Notes: a model not told the origin generated them from the sequence alone. A stretch of 7,659 nt of DNA from an uncultured Eubacteriales bacterium (GCA_934615635.1 CAKTTT010000114.1:1-7659), one strand, 5' to 3'. Counted from the stretch's first letter, positions 1-5,751 are shown. Numbers and translations: made by a program.

Positions 1-153
1 GCCGTACACCTTCCCCTCCAGCTCTGGGAACTTCCCGGCGCATTTGCCGATACAGCCAGTGGAATAGTCCTTGGATTTCACCCTGCCCTTGAGCTCCGCG
101 ACATCAAAGCCCGAACATCTTTTGCACACCTTTACCTTTTTGGGTTCCACCAT
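1..153 (-). CDS. Small four-cysteine ferredoxin-like protein (N-terminal part, runs off window)
   Basis: The reading frame is open from ATG (complement of 151-153) to the window edge, giving the first 51 residues; the C-terminus lies outside. A ribosome site GAGGAGG sits upstream of the start, and a strong promoter lies at 198-227. Cysteines fall at residues 10, 13, 34 and 38 (CKRC and CIGKC). This CX2C...CX3C arrangement resembles small thioredoxin-fold [2Fe-2S] ferredoxins (NuoE C-domain type) and DUF1450-like proteins, so a role in iron-sulfur binding or electron transfer is possible. The residues between the pairs are lysine-rich and not diagnostic. The gene is divergent from the radical SAM gene at 321, and a LexA-type box lies at its expected transcription start, so the two may be co-regulated. 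The cysteine pattern is seen directly; the cluster and function are inferred. A zinc-binding protein is an alternative. Confidence 0.7.
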   Translation of the reverse strand, partial: MVEPKKVKVCKRCSGFDVAELKGRVKSKDYSTGCIGKCAGKFPELEGKVYG

Positions 154-179
154 TTACTCCGCCTCCTCTTTTTCGGATA

Positions 180-191
180 GAACATTCGTTC
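180..191. promoter_or_regulatory. LexA (SOS) box 1
   Basis: GAACATTCGTTC is a GAAC-N4-GTTC palindrome. Read on the minus strand it also fits the central RNRY preference of the Bacillus/Clostridium SOS box (GAAC-RNRY-GTTY). It lies just downstream of the leftward -10 element and covers the predicted start point, a position where a bound repressor would block transcription. The match is seen directly; LexA binding is inferred. Confidence 0.7.
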
Positions 192-197
192 TCAATC

Positions 198-227
198 ACT
201 ATACGATAAATTCATCGACTTTGTCAA
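198..227 (-). promoter_or_regulatory. Leftward sigma-A promoter of the ferredoxin-like gene
   Basis: Read on the minus strand, TTGACA (222-227) is followed 18 bases later by TATAGT (198-203). This is a perfect -35 and a five-of-six -10 for the vegetative sigma factor. The transcript would start near 190, inside the LexA-type box at 180-191, and lead into the gene starting at 153. Confidence 0.72.
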
Positions 228-261
228 TATATTTTTGTAAAATACTCAAAATCGTAATATA

Positions 262-273
262 GAACATTTGTTT
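262..273. promoter_or_regulatory. LexA (SOS) box 2, overlapping the rightward -35
   Basis: GAACATTTGTTT matches the GAAC-N4-GTTC core with one change in the right half-site. Read on the minus strand, its centre AAAT fits RNRY. It overlaps the first two bases of the TTGACA -35 element at 272-277 that should drive the radical SAM gene, so a repressor bound here would compete with RNA polymerase. It lies 82 bases from box 1, counted start to start. Confidence 0.6.
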
Positions 274-300
274 GACAAATGTCCTGCGTTGTGTTACCAT
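272..300 (+). promoter_or_regulatory. Rightward sigma-A promoter of the radical SAM gene
   Basis: A perfect TTGACA -35 (272-277) is followed after 17 bases by TACCAT (295-300), four of six matches to TATAAT. The start point would be about 306-308, giving a very short leader that is mostly the ribosome site GAGGAGGG at 308-315. Confidence 0.58.
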
Positions 301-320
301 ATGTATAGAGGAGGGATTTT

Positions 321-1550
321 ATGGCCGCCATACACCTTCAAACGCTTCCGGATAGAGAAGAGCAGCTCCATCTGATGCAGGAGGACGCCCGTTACGACGT
401 GGCGGACGATGGGGATAAGGACCATACCTGCATCCCCGACCCCTCCGTTTTCACCGATATCGCCTCCCGGCCGGCACCGCCCAAAATACCGAAGGTATTC
501 GTTTCCAACGACTGCACCTTCAACTGCGCCTATTGCGGCTGCCGCTGCAGCAACGAGAGGCGCCACCGCTACAGCCACGAGCCCCGTGAGATGGCGGAAA
601 TGGCCGTGAGCGAAGCGGTCAAAAACGGACACGGCATCTTTGTCACCTCCGCTATCTGCCGCAATGCGGATTATACCGAAGAACGGATTGTCGCGACCCT
701 GCAATATATGCGGGAGGAGCTGCATTATCCCGGCTTCATCCACGCCAAGGTCATGCCGGGAACCGATCCCGCCCTCATTGAACAGGCGGGCCGTTACGCC
801 AACCGGCTGAGCGTCAATATCGAGGTGGCCCGCGCTTCCGGCTATGAACGGATCGCCAAGCAGAAAAACCGGGACAACATCCTCACGCCCATGCGGCAGA
901 TCAGCGCCCTGATCCGCGGCAAAAAGGCGGAGGCCGGGCGAAACCGTTCCCCCTTCGCCACCTCCCAGACCACCCAGCTCATGCCGGGAAGTACCCAAGA
1001 GGACGACCGCACGATTCTGACTTTATCCGAGGCTCTGTACCGCACCTACCGGCTCAGCCGGGTCTATTATTCCCCCTTTCAGTATCGTCATCCCGCCAAG
1101 GGATACGATCTGGATCCTGTGTCCACCCCTTCCTGGCGCACCCGCCGCCTGTATCAGGCGGACCGGCTGCTGCAGCTTTACGGCTTCACACCGGAGGAGA
1201 TCGTCCCCGCCTCCGCGCCGCTGCTGGAGGAAGAGCTGGACCCCAAGCTGTCCTGGGCCATGCGGAACATCCACCTTTTTCCCGTTGAGGTGAACAGCGC
1301 GGACTATGATACCCTTCTCCGCATTCCAGGCATCGGTATTGTCTACGCCAAAAAGATCCTGCGCGCCCGCCGCTATTGTACCATAACCCACGACGTCTTG
1401 CGCAAAATCGGCGTATCTCTCAAGCGCAGCGTGTATTTTATCACCTGCAACGGAAAATATGAGGGCGGCGCCGCCACCGATCGGCCAGACAGCCTCCGGC
1501 GGCTGCTGGCCACCCCTTCCACGCCAGTGTACGAGCAGTTGTCCTTTTGA
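321..1550 (+). CDS. Putative DNA modification/repair radical SAM protein with C-terminal HhH motif
   Basis: This 409-residue protein carries the radical SAM [4Fe-4S] motif CX3CX2C at Cys65, Cys69 and Cys72 (CTFNCAYC), the site that cleaves S-adenosylmethionine to a 5'-deoxyadenosyl radical. Near the C-terminus (about residues 325-351) is a helix-hairpin-helix with the PGIG hairpin at 336-339, a non-specific DNA-binding element. This combination, length and sequence style match the family described as putative DNA modification/repair radical SAM protein (TIGR03916 type), distantly like spore photoproduct lyase. The family is normally encoded next to a protein with a uracil-DNA-glycosylase-like domain. 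Here the next rightward gene is an unrelated lipid kinase after a terminator, so the partner is absent locally. The start is set by GAGGAGGG five bases upstream. A LexA-type box overlaps the promoter, supporting a damage-response role. Substrate and reaction are unknown. Confidence 0.88.
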   Translation: MAAIHLQTLPDREEQLHLMQEDARYDVADDGDKDHTCIPDPSVFTDIASRPAPPKIPKVFVSNDCTFNCAYCGCRCSNERRHRYSHEPREMAEMAVSEAVKNGHGIFVTSAICRNADYTEERIVATLQYMREELHYPGFIHAKVMPGTDPALIEQAGRYANRLSVNIEVARASGYERIAKQKNRDNILTPMRQISALIRGKKAEAGRNRSPFATSQTTQLMPGSTQEDDRTILTLSEALYRTYRLSRVYYSPFQYRHPAKGYDLDPVSTPSWRTRRLYQADRLLQLYGFTPEEIVPASAPLLEEELDPKLSWAMRNIHLFPVEVNSADYDTLLRIPGIGIVYAKKILRARRYCTITHDVLRKIGVSLKRSVYFITCNGKYEGGAATDRPDSLRRLLATPSTPVYEQLSF

Positions 1551-1601
1551 CCTATATGCAGCGCGCGTATATTCCGCCTCTGGCCTGATTCATTACGGAA
1601 T

Positions 1602-1618
1602 TGTTATCCTTTTGTAAC
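1602..1618 (+). promoter_or_regulatory. Tandem TGTWAH repeat, WalR/PhoP-type operator 1
   Basis: TGTTAT and TGTAAC are separated by exactly five bases. Both fit the WalR (YycF) consensus TGTWAH-N5-TGTWAH. Read on the other strand the same site resembles a PhoP direct repeat. It lies about 45-60 bases upstream of the start point predicted for the candidate RNA at 1661, a usual distance for OmpR-family activators. A second copy of this architecture occurs at 7260-7276. Confidence 0.45.
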
Positions 1619-1647
1619 CAAAACGGGAGGAACTTTTTCTCACAACC

Positions 1648-1656
1648 TGTTATACT
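1648..1656 (+). promoter_or_regulatory. Extended -10 promoter of the candidate small RNA
   Basis: TGTTATACT contains the extended -10 signal TGn followed by TATACT (1651-1656, five of six). No good -35 hexamer lies 16-18 bases upstream; the stretch there contains GGAAC. That would fit an activator-dependent promoter using the motif at 1602-1618. The start point would be 1661-1663. Confidence 0.45.
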
Positions 1657-1660
1657 GATG

Positions 1661-1762
1661 AGGAAAAGCGGACGGGCTGCCTGGTCCAAAGCTTTTCAAC
1701 GGATTTGTTTCCCTGACAAGTCCCCAAAAGGCGCGGAGGGCAAAGCTCTCCGCGCCTTTTGT
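1661..1762 (+). ncRNA. Candidate structured small RNA ending at an intrinsic terminator
   Basis: Three hairpins follow one another from the predicted start point. Hairpin 1 pairs AAAAGC (1664-1669) with GCTTTT (1691-1696) and, inside that, GGAC (1670-1673) with GTCC (1684-1687), leaving a three-base bulge and the loop GGGCTGCCTG. Hairpin 2 pairs GGATTTGT (1701-1708) with ACAAGTCC (1716-1723) over a seven-base loop, eight pairs including one G-U. Hairpin 3 is the terminator at 1726-1760. An extended -10 promoter ends five bases before the start. I do not recognise a known RNA family. The terminator may also serve the radical SAM gene, in which case this could be a structured 3' tail rather than a separate RNA. 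No convincing small protein is encoded here. Confidence 0.4.
1726..1760 (+). terminator. Strong intrinsic terminator
   Basis: AAAAGGCGCGGAG (1726-1738) pairs perfectly with CTCCGCGCCTTTT (1748-1760). Two further inner pairs (one G-U) leave a five-base loop. The GC-rich stem flanked by A and T runs could work in both directions. It would end transcripts from the radical SAM gene and/or the candidate RNA, and it isolates the lipid kinase gene downstream. Confidence 0.8.
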
Positions 1763-2070
1763 CTATCGGGGGAACCCTATACGGCTTATAGCCGCCTTTA
1801 TCCTCAAATCATTTATAAACGGCTGTTTCCCTCTGATTCCCCCTGTTTCCCTTTATGCCGCGATGTCGACAACGGCTGCGGAAATCCCGCTGGAATCGGA
1901 AACCTCCTCCCTTCTCCGCCGCTGGACGCCGCCGACTCATCTTCCTGACAAAAACGGAAAAAGGGGGGGAGAAAGGGGAGGGAAAGAGGGGAGAACGGCC
2001 TTGAAGGAAGAATAGATTCCCCTCCCGCGCATGGCCCCGCCTTCTCCTGCATAAACTAGGGGCGAAAGCA
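1763..2070. other. Gene-free leader region of the lipid kinase, including a purine tract
   Basis: I find no convincing gene here; frames open on either strand are low-complexity and lack a well-placed ribosome site. The stretch holds a small hairpin, CGGCT/AGCCG at 1782-1794, and from about 1951 a nearly pure purine tract with long G runs. A promoter for the lipid kinase should lie in this interval, but no convincing -35/-10 pair was found. Confidence 0.5.
1963..1991 (+). other. Canonical G-quadruplex pattern upstream of the lipid kinase
   Basis: Four G runs (1963-1969, 1975-1978, 1980-1982, 1988-1991) are separated by loops of 5, 1 and 5 bases, fitting G3+N1-7 repeated four times. The G-rich strand is the coding strand, so the structure could form in the 5' leader of the lipid kinase mRNA if transcription starts upstream. 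The pattern is seen; folding is inferred. Confidence 0.5.
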
Positions 2071-2090
2071 GATGATAGGAGGCGACGCCG

Positions 2091-2969
2091 ATGCAGGTTT
2101 TGCTGATCCTCAATCCCGCGGCGGGAAAGAAGAAGGCCCGGACCGGGCTGTGCGATATTGTGGAAGGCTTCTGCCGCGCAGATTGCCAGGTTACCGTCTT
2201 CACCACTTTAAGGGCCGGTCACGCAGCCCGGCTGGCGGCGGAATACGCGCCCTCTCATGATCTGATCGTTTGCTGCGGCGGAGACGGCACCCTGAACGAA
2301 GTGGTGGCGGGACTGCTTGCCTCCGGCTGCCCAAAGCCGCTGGGGTATATCCCCGCAGGCACCACCAACGATTTCGCCGCCAGCCTGCGGCTTCCCCGCA
2401 ATATGGCCAAAGCGACGGAAGCCATTTTGAAGGGCGCTCCCCATCAACTGGACGCCGGAATATTTAACGACCATTATTTTGTTTATATCGCCTCCTTCGG
2501 CGCTTTCACCGAAGCATCCTATGCCGCACCCCAGAACGCCAAAAATGCTTTCGGGCATTTGGCCTATGTGTTGGAGGGGCTGAAGGATCTCACCGCCATT
2601 CGTCCTTTTCCCATGACGGTGGAGGCTGACGGGAGGCGCTACGAAGGGCCCTTCCTGTTCGGCTCTGTCAGCAACACCACCTCTATCGGTGGCATGGTGA
2701 AGCTGCCTCCCGCTCTGGTGGAAATGGGAGACGGCCGTCTGGAGGTGCTGCTGATCCGTCCGCCTCAAAACGCCGGCGAATTGACCCGCATCCTGCAGTG
2801 CCTGCAGAAGCAGGCCTATGACGGCGAGCTGGTCAACCTTTTTCAGACCGCCTCCCTGGATGTGCAATGTCCCGAGCCCTTTTCCTGGTCGCTGGACGGC
2901 GAACGGGCGGAGGGTGGGAAGCAGCTCCATATACGCTGTCTCCCCCACGCCGTCACGCTGATAAAGTAG
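2091..2969 (+). CDS. dagK: Diacylglycerol/lipid kinase, YegS/Rv2252/BmrU family
   Basis: This 292-residue protein has the full set of family motifs. An N-terminal nucleotide-binding strand (ILNPAAGKKKA, 6-16) is followed by the glycine-rich ATP-binding loop GGDGTLNE (63-70) and the phosphate-contacting PAGTTNDFA (88-96). A DAG segment (121-123) opens the second domain, and MGDGRL (212-217) and SLDGE (267-271) give the metal-site and catalytic acidic residues. Such enzymes phosphorylate diacylglycerol, returning it to phosphatidic acid during phospholipid and lipoteichoic acid turnover, or act on related lipids, at the inner face of the membrane. Length is typical (about 290-300). The start is fixed by AGGAGG at 2077-2082, eight bases upstream. 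It appears to be transcribed alone, with a terminator upstream and a convergent operon downstream. The exact lipid substrate cannot be read from sequence; dagK is the best symbol, with yegS-type kinase as the alternative. Confidence 0.88.
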   Translation: MQVLLILNPAAGKKKARTGLCDIVEGFCRADCQVTVFTTLRAGHAARLAAEYAPSHDLIVCCGGDGTLNEVVAGLLASGCPKPLGYIPAGTTNDFAASLRLPRNMAKATEAILKGAPHQLDAGIFNDHYFVYIASFGAFTEASYAAPQNAKNAFGHLAYVLEGLKDLTAIRPFPMTVEADGRRYEGPFLFGSVSNTTSIGGMVKLPPALVEMGDGRLEVLLIRPPQNAGELTRILQCLQKQAYDGELVNLFQTASLDVQCPEPFSWSLDGERAEGGKQLHIRCLPHAVTLIK

Positions 2970-3065
2970 AGAACGCCGGGCGGAGCCTTTCCTGGATGAA
3001 CGGATTTGTCCCGCTCACTGGGAAAAATGTGACTCCCTCTCCCTGGCACGGAGATTTCAAAAAAA

Positions 3066-3077
3066 CTCCCGCAGGAG
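3066..3077 (-). terminator. Weak leftward terminator candidate
   Basis: On the minus strand a four-pair stem CTCC/GGAG with a four-base loop is followed by seven T residues (complement of 3059-3065). The T run is good but the stem is short. It is the only U-rich tail I see on this strand below the sigma/anti-sigma operon, about 300 bases from its stop. Confidence 0.3.
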
Positions 3078-3308
3078 AGCCGGCCGACACGGAAGGGACC
3101 TTCATCTCCTTCTACAGCCCCATTTCTCCCTCACCGGTGTGCGCGGCATTTCATTCACCGCTGTATCCGCCTGCATTTCCGGCGGAGAGAGGCTTTGCCG
3201 GTATCTCCAGGCGGCGCCAAACAGGCGGAAGCCCTAAACGTATACATCCGGAAACCTCTAAGCCGCATGGGAGCCATGCGCCATTTTCACCGGCGGCGCC
3301 CGATGCTG

Positions 3309-3338
3309 CGGAGCCGCGAGGCATTCCCCGCGGCTCCG
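3309..3338 (+). terminator. Hairpin terminator between convergent genes
   Basis: CGGAGCCGCG (3309-3318) pairs perfectly with CGCGGCTCCG (3329-3338) around a ten-base loop. On the plus strand it is followed by a T-rich stretch (ATAATTTTCTCT), so it fits best as the end of rightward transcripts from the lipid kinase. On the minus strand there is no U tract, although it lies 45 bases past the anti-sigma stop and could protect that mRNA's 3' end. Confidence 0.5.
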
Positions 3339-3383
3339 ATAATTTTCTCTCACTCTTTTTGCTATTCCTTCTTCTACGCAGTC

Positions 3384-5081
3384 TTAGTCGTTGATTTCCT
3401 GATCCCATTTCAGCACTTCGCCGGTATAGGCGTCGATTTCGAACTCCACTTCAGTGGTATTCGTCTCGATTTCCCCCTCGTAGATCATACGGCCGTCGTC
3501 CTCGTCCAGCTCCAGCTCGGTGATTCTCCCACCGGGCAGGCGGCCCTGGGCGATCTCCTTCGCCCGGTCCACGCCGATCATCTGGTTGGAGGGAGCCGTG
3601 GGCGCGGGCGTGTCATCCCCGTCTCGGGGCTCCTCTTTCCATTTCAGCACCTCGCCGGTATAAGCGTCGATCTTAAATTCCGCCTCCACCGCGTTTGTCT
3701 CGATCTCGCCCTCATATACCCATCTGCCCTTTTCCTTTTCCAGTTCCAGCTCGGTGATTTTCCCGCCGGACAGGCGACCCTGAGCGATCTCCTTCGCTCG
3801 ATCCAGACCGATGGGCGCTTGGTTGGGCGTGGTGGGGGCGCTTTCCTGCCGCTTGGCTTCCTGCTTCCATTTCAGCACCTCGCCCGTGTAGGCGTCGATC
3901 TCGAAATCCGCCTCCAGCTCCGCGGTTTCAATTTCACCCTCGTAGATCCAGCGTCCGTCCTCCTTATCCAGCTCCAGCTCGGTGACCTTGCCGCCGGGCA
4001 GGCGGCCCTGGGCGATTTCTTTCGCCCGGTCCAGCCCAATCACCGCCGTGGTGGGCGTGGTCACAGTCCCCTGCTGACCGTTATTCTTGTCGTCGTCCTC
4101 ATCCAGCTCCTGGTCCCATTTCAAAACATCGCCGGTGAGAGCGTCGATATCGAAATCATGCTCCACCCCGTTAAGCAGAACCTCCACCTCGTAAACGATC
4201 CGTCCGTCCTCCATGTCGTATTCGGCCTTGACCACCCGGCCTCCGGGCACCTTGGCCAGCGCGATTTCCCGCGCCTTTTCCTCGCCGATATACTTTTTAT
4301 CGCTGACCTGCCCGGAAGAGGCCACGCCGACGGCCTCCGGTTCCTTGGACAGCAGAATCAGGGACAGATCATTGATCGGCAGGCCCGCCAGCGCCTGGGC
4401 GGTCAGGGTGGGATCCTTTGCCAGGATTTTCGTAATGATCTTCGCCTTGCCCACGGAGATGGCGTATTGCTCCGCCATCTGCTGCAGCGTCTGGTCCATG
4501 TCCAGGGTCTGACTCAGCACCGCCGCCTCAATGGCGCTTTGCTCCAACGCCTGGGTGATATCCGCCGTGATCTCCTCCTGCAGCTTCTGTCCCCGGGCGG
4601 CGTTGGAATCCTCCACCGAAACCAGCACCGAGTTTTTAAGCTCGCTGATATAACCGCAGCGCACCATGGAACCGATCAGGGCGTTGATCGCCACATTCAG
4701 GTCCGTGCCTTTCAGATCCATTCCGTCCAGCAGCCCCTGGGCATCCGCGTTCAGGGCGGTCACGCCGGTTACCTTTTCCTTCCGGCCAATCCGCAGCTCC
4801 ACGCTGGGATTGACGTCGATGGTGGCGATGGATTCCACCCTGCCAAGCAGGGCATAGCCCAACAGGCTGCCCGCCACCAGCACCAGAGCGGCGGCGGTGG
4901 CCATAACCGCCCACACCAGGGGGCGGCGCATTTTTTTCTCCTTTACGGGGTTTTCCATCAATCGTATCCTCCTTTGATCCTCCACCGCGGCGAGGATAGA
5001 GGGCAGGACATCCGGCGCCTCCCGCTGGACGGCCCGGCGCAAGCTTTCTTCCAATTCTCTCTTTTTCATCTTTCTGTTCAC
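3384..5081 (-). CDS. Membrane anti-sigma factor: RsgI-type self-cleaving domain plus four PepSY domains
   Basis: This 565-residue protein probably starts at GTG (5081-5079), overlapping the sigma gene's stop as GTGA; an ATG four codons later (MKKREL) is an alternative. Residues 1-53 are charged and helical and should bind the sigma factor in the cytoplasm. One membrane span follows at about 54-80. Residues 81-245 match the RsgI middle domain, with DVNPSVEL at 89-96; in RsgI the Asn-Pro bond (here 91-92) is cut autocatalytically. Outside lie four PepSY domains at about 264-325, 347-408, 423-484 and 501-562. The last three are close copies ending IDAYTGEVLKW, joined by acidic, Pro/Thr-rich linkers. 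PepSY domains are known from protease propeptides and YpeB, where they inhibit peptidases or sense the cell-wall zone. The cytoplasmic part is not recognisably the usual RsgI N-domain, which suits an ECF rather than a SigI partner. The sensed signal is unknown. Confidence 0.85.
   Translation of the reverse strand: MNRKMKKRELEESLRRAVQREAPDVLPSILAAVEDQRRIRLMENPVKEKKMRRPLVWAVMATAAALVLVAGSLLGYALLGRVESIATIDVNPSVELRIGRKEKVTGVTALNADAQGLLDGMDLKGTDLNVAINALIGSMVRCGYISELKNSVLVSVEDSNAARGQKLQEEITADITQALEQSAIEAAVLSQTLDMDQTLQQMAEQYAISVGKAKIITKILAKDPTLTAQALAGLPINDLSLILLSKEPEAVGVASSGQVSDKKYIGEEKAREIALAKVPGGRVVKAEYDMEDGRIVYEVEVLLNGVEHDFDIDALTGDVLKWDQELDEDDDKNNGQQGTVTTPTTAVIGLDRAKEIAQGRLPGGKVTELELDKEDGRWIYEGEIETAELEADFEIDAYTGEVLKWKQEAKRQESAPTTPNQAPIGLDRAKEIAQGRLSGGKITELELEKEKGRWVYEGEIETNAVEAEFKIDAYTGEVLKWKEEPRDGDDTPAPTAPSNQMIGVDRAKEIAQGRLPGGRITELELDEDDGRMIYEGEIETNTTEVEFEIDAYTGEVLKWDQEIND
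3396..4043 (-). repeat. Three tandem PepSY-coding repeat units
   Basis: Units at 3858-4043, 3630-3815 and 3396-3581 each encode 62 residues beginning IGLDRAKEIAQGRL or IGVDRAKEIAQGRL and ending in TGEVLKW plus three residues. They recur every 76 and 78 codons. They are much closer to one another than to the first PepSY unit (4107-4292), which starts YIGEEKAREIALAKV. This indicates later duplication of the distal units. Confidence 0.85.
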
Positions 5082-5671
5082 CTTGCCGTCTCTCCTTCCA
5101 TAAGCGCTTTTTGCAGCTTGCTCAACGCCCGGTGGTATCGGGACAGTACCGTGGACAGCGGCAGCCCCATCAAAGCGGCCGTTTCCCGGTGCTTAAGCCC
5201 TGCCACGGCGTGGAGCATCACCACCTGCCGTTCCTCATCTCCCAGCACCCGCATGGCGCACTCCAGTACCAAACGGTCCTCCGCCCGGCCCGCCTCGTTT
5301 CCGGCCGCGGGCAGCGTCTCCGTCTCCTCTTCTCCGGCGGCCGGAAACCGCCGTTCCTCCCGCAGGCGCATAAGGCCCAGGTTCCGGGCCACGGCCAGGA
5401 TGAAGCCTCTGGGCTTTCCCTGTGGGCGATAACTCCCCGCGCTGGAAACAAGCTGCAAATACGTATCCTGCATAAGCTCCTCCGCATCGTGTGGATTTTT
5501 TACAATGGATAGGAGGCATCCATATACAGCGCGGGAGGTCAGCCGATAAAGCGTTTCCAGCGCTTCCCGGTCGCCCTGTCCCACCCGGACAAGAAGAGCG
5601 TCCTCCTCTGTCCGGGTCTGCCGCGCCTGGTTTTCATTCTGAATGGTCGACAACACACAAAAGAAAAGCAT
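5078..5671 (-). CDS. ECF-type RNA polymerase sigma factor
   Basis: This 197-residue sigma-70-family protein has only the two essential ECF domains. Region 2 spans about 35-105, with the core-binding helix DAEELMQDTYLQL (62-74) and the -10 recognition stretch PRGFILAVARNLGL (87-100). A variable acidic linker follows (110-132), then region 4 at about 140-188, with the helix-turn-helix HRETAALMGLPLSTVLSRYH (161-180) that reads the -35 element. The start is supported by AGAGGAG seven bases upstream. The gene overlaps the downstream anti-sigma gene by four bases, so both are probably made in equal amounts and the sigma factor is held at the membrane until release. It is typical ECF, not SigI, although the anti-sigma carries an RsgI-type domain. 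The regulon is unknown; self-activation of the operon is likely by analogy. Confidence 0.9.
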   Translation of the reverse strand: MLFFCVLSTIQNENQARQTRTEEDALLVRVGQGDREALETLYRLTSRAVYGCLLSIVKNPHDAEELMQDTYLQLVSSAGSYRPQGKPRGFILAVARNLGLMRLREERRFPAAGEEETETLPAAGNEAGRAEDRLVLECAMRVLGDEERQVVMLHAVAGLKHRETAALMGLPLSTVLSRYHRALSKLQKALMEGETAR

Positions 5672-5742
5672 GGATGTTCTCCTCTCATCCTGTTAATGCG
5701 GGGGAAGTCGTTTTTATCGCATGGAAAAGAAAATTTTTTCAC

Positions 5743-5751
5743 TGTTATCAT
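5743..5751 (-). promoter_or_regulatory. Extended -10 promoter candidate for the sigma/anti-sigma operon
   Basis: On the minus strand TGGTATGAT (complement of 5743-5751) offers a TGn extended -10 with TATGAT (five of six), about 70 bases above the sigma gene's start. No strong -35 was seen. Between it and the gene, an A/T-rich stretch ends in CGATAA about 16 bases after TGAAAA, which could be a separate ECF-style promoter for self-activation; that reading is weak. Confidence 0.35.

Larger units (their letters stand above)
2970..3383. other. Convergent intergenic region with several hairpins, no gene
   Basis: The gap lies between the 3' ends of the rightward lipid kinase and the leftward anti-sigma gene. 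Rightward frames crossing it are proline/serine-rich, lack ribosome sites and resemble no protein I know. Visible structures are TCCGCC/GGCGGA (3166-3186), CGCATGG/CCATGCG with a three-base loop (3264-3280), and the two terminator candidates listed separately. Confidence 0.6.

Noticed and set aside
294..998. A 234-codon leftward frame opposite the radical SAM gene
   Set aside because: It is antisense to a protein with intact catalytic motifs; its translation is Gly/Ala/Val-rich without recognisable motifs.
1554..1572. Imperfect palindrome ATATGC...GCGTATAT just after the radical SAM stop
   Set aside because: The stem is about six pairs with one G-U, and no T run follows, so it is not a terminator. 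It could be a chance AT/GC alternation.
1601..1948. A 115-codon frame in the gap after the radical SAM gene
   Set aside because: It begins at TTG without a ribosome site and reads straight through the strong terminator hairpin.
2208..2948. A 246-codon leftward frame opposite the lipid kinase
   Set aside because: It is a shadow of the kinase gene, with no ribosome site and no recognisable domain.
2867..3394. A 175-codon rightward frame across the convergent gap
   Set aside because: It starts inside the lipid kinase gene in another frame, is Pro/Ser/Arg-rich, and runs through the hairpin at 3309-3338.
3195..5432. A 745-codon open frame on the plus strand, opposite the sigma/anti-sigma operon
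   Set aside because: It is antisense to two well-supported genes, its translation is low-complexity (rich in His, Gln, Gly, Leu) with no domain, it repeats in step with the PepSY units, and it has no ribosome site. GC-rich codon use in the real genes explains its openness.
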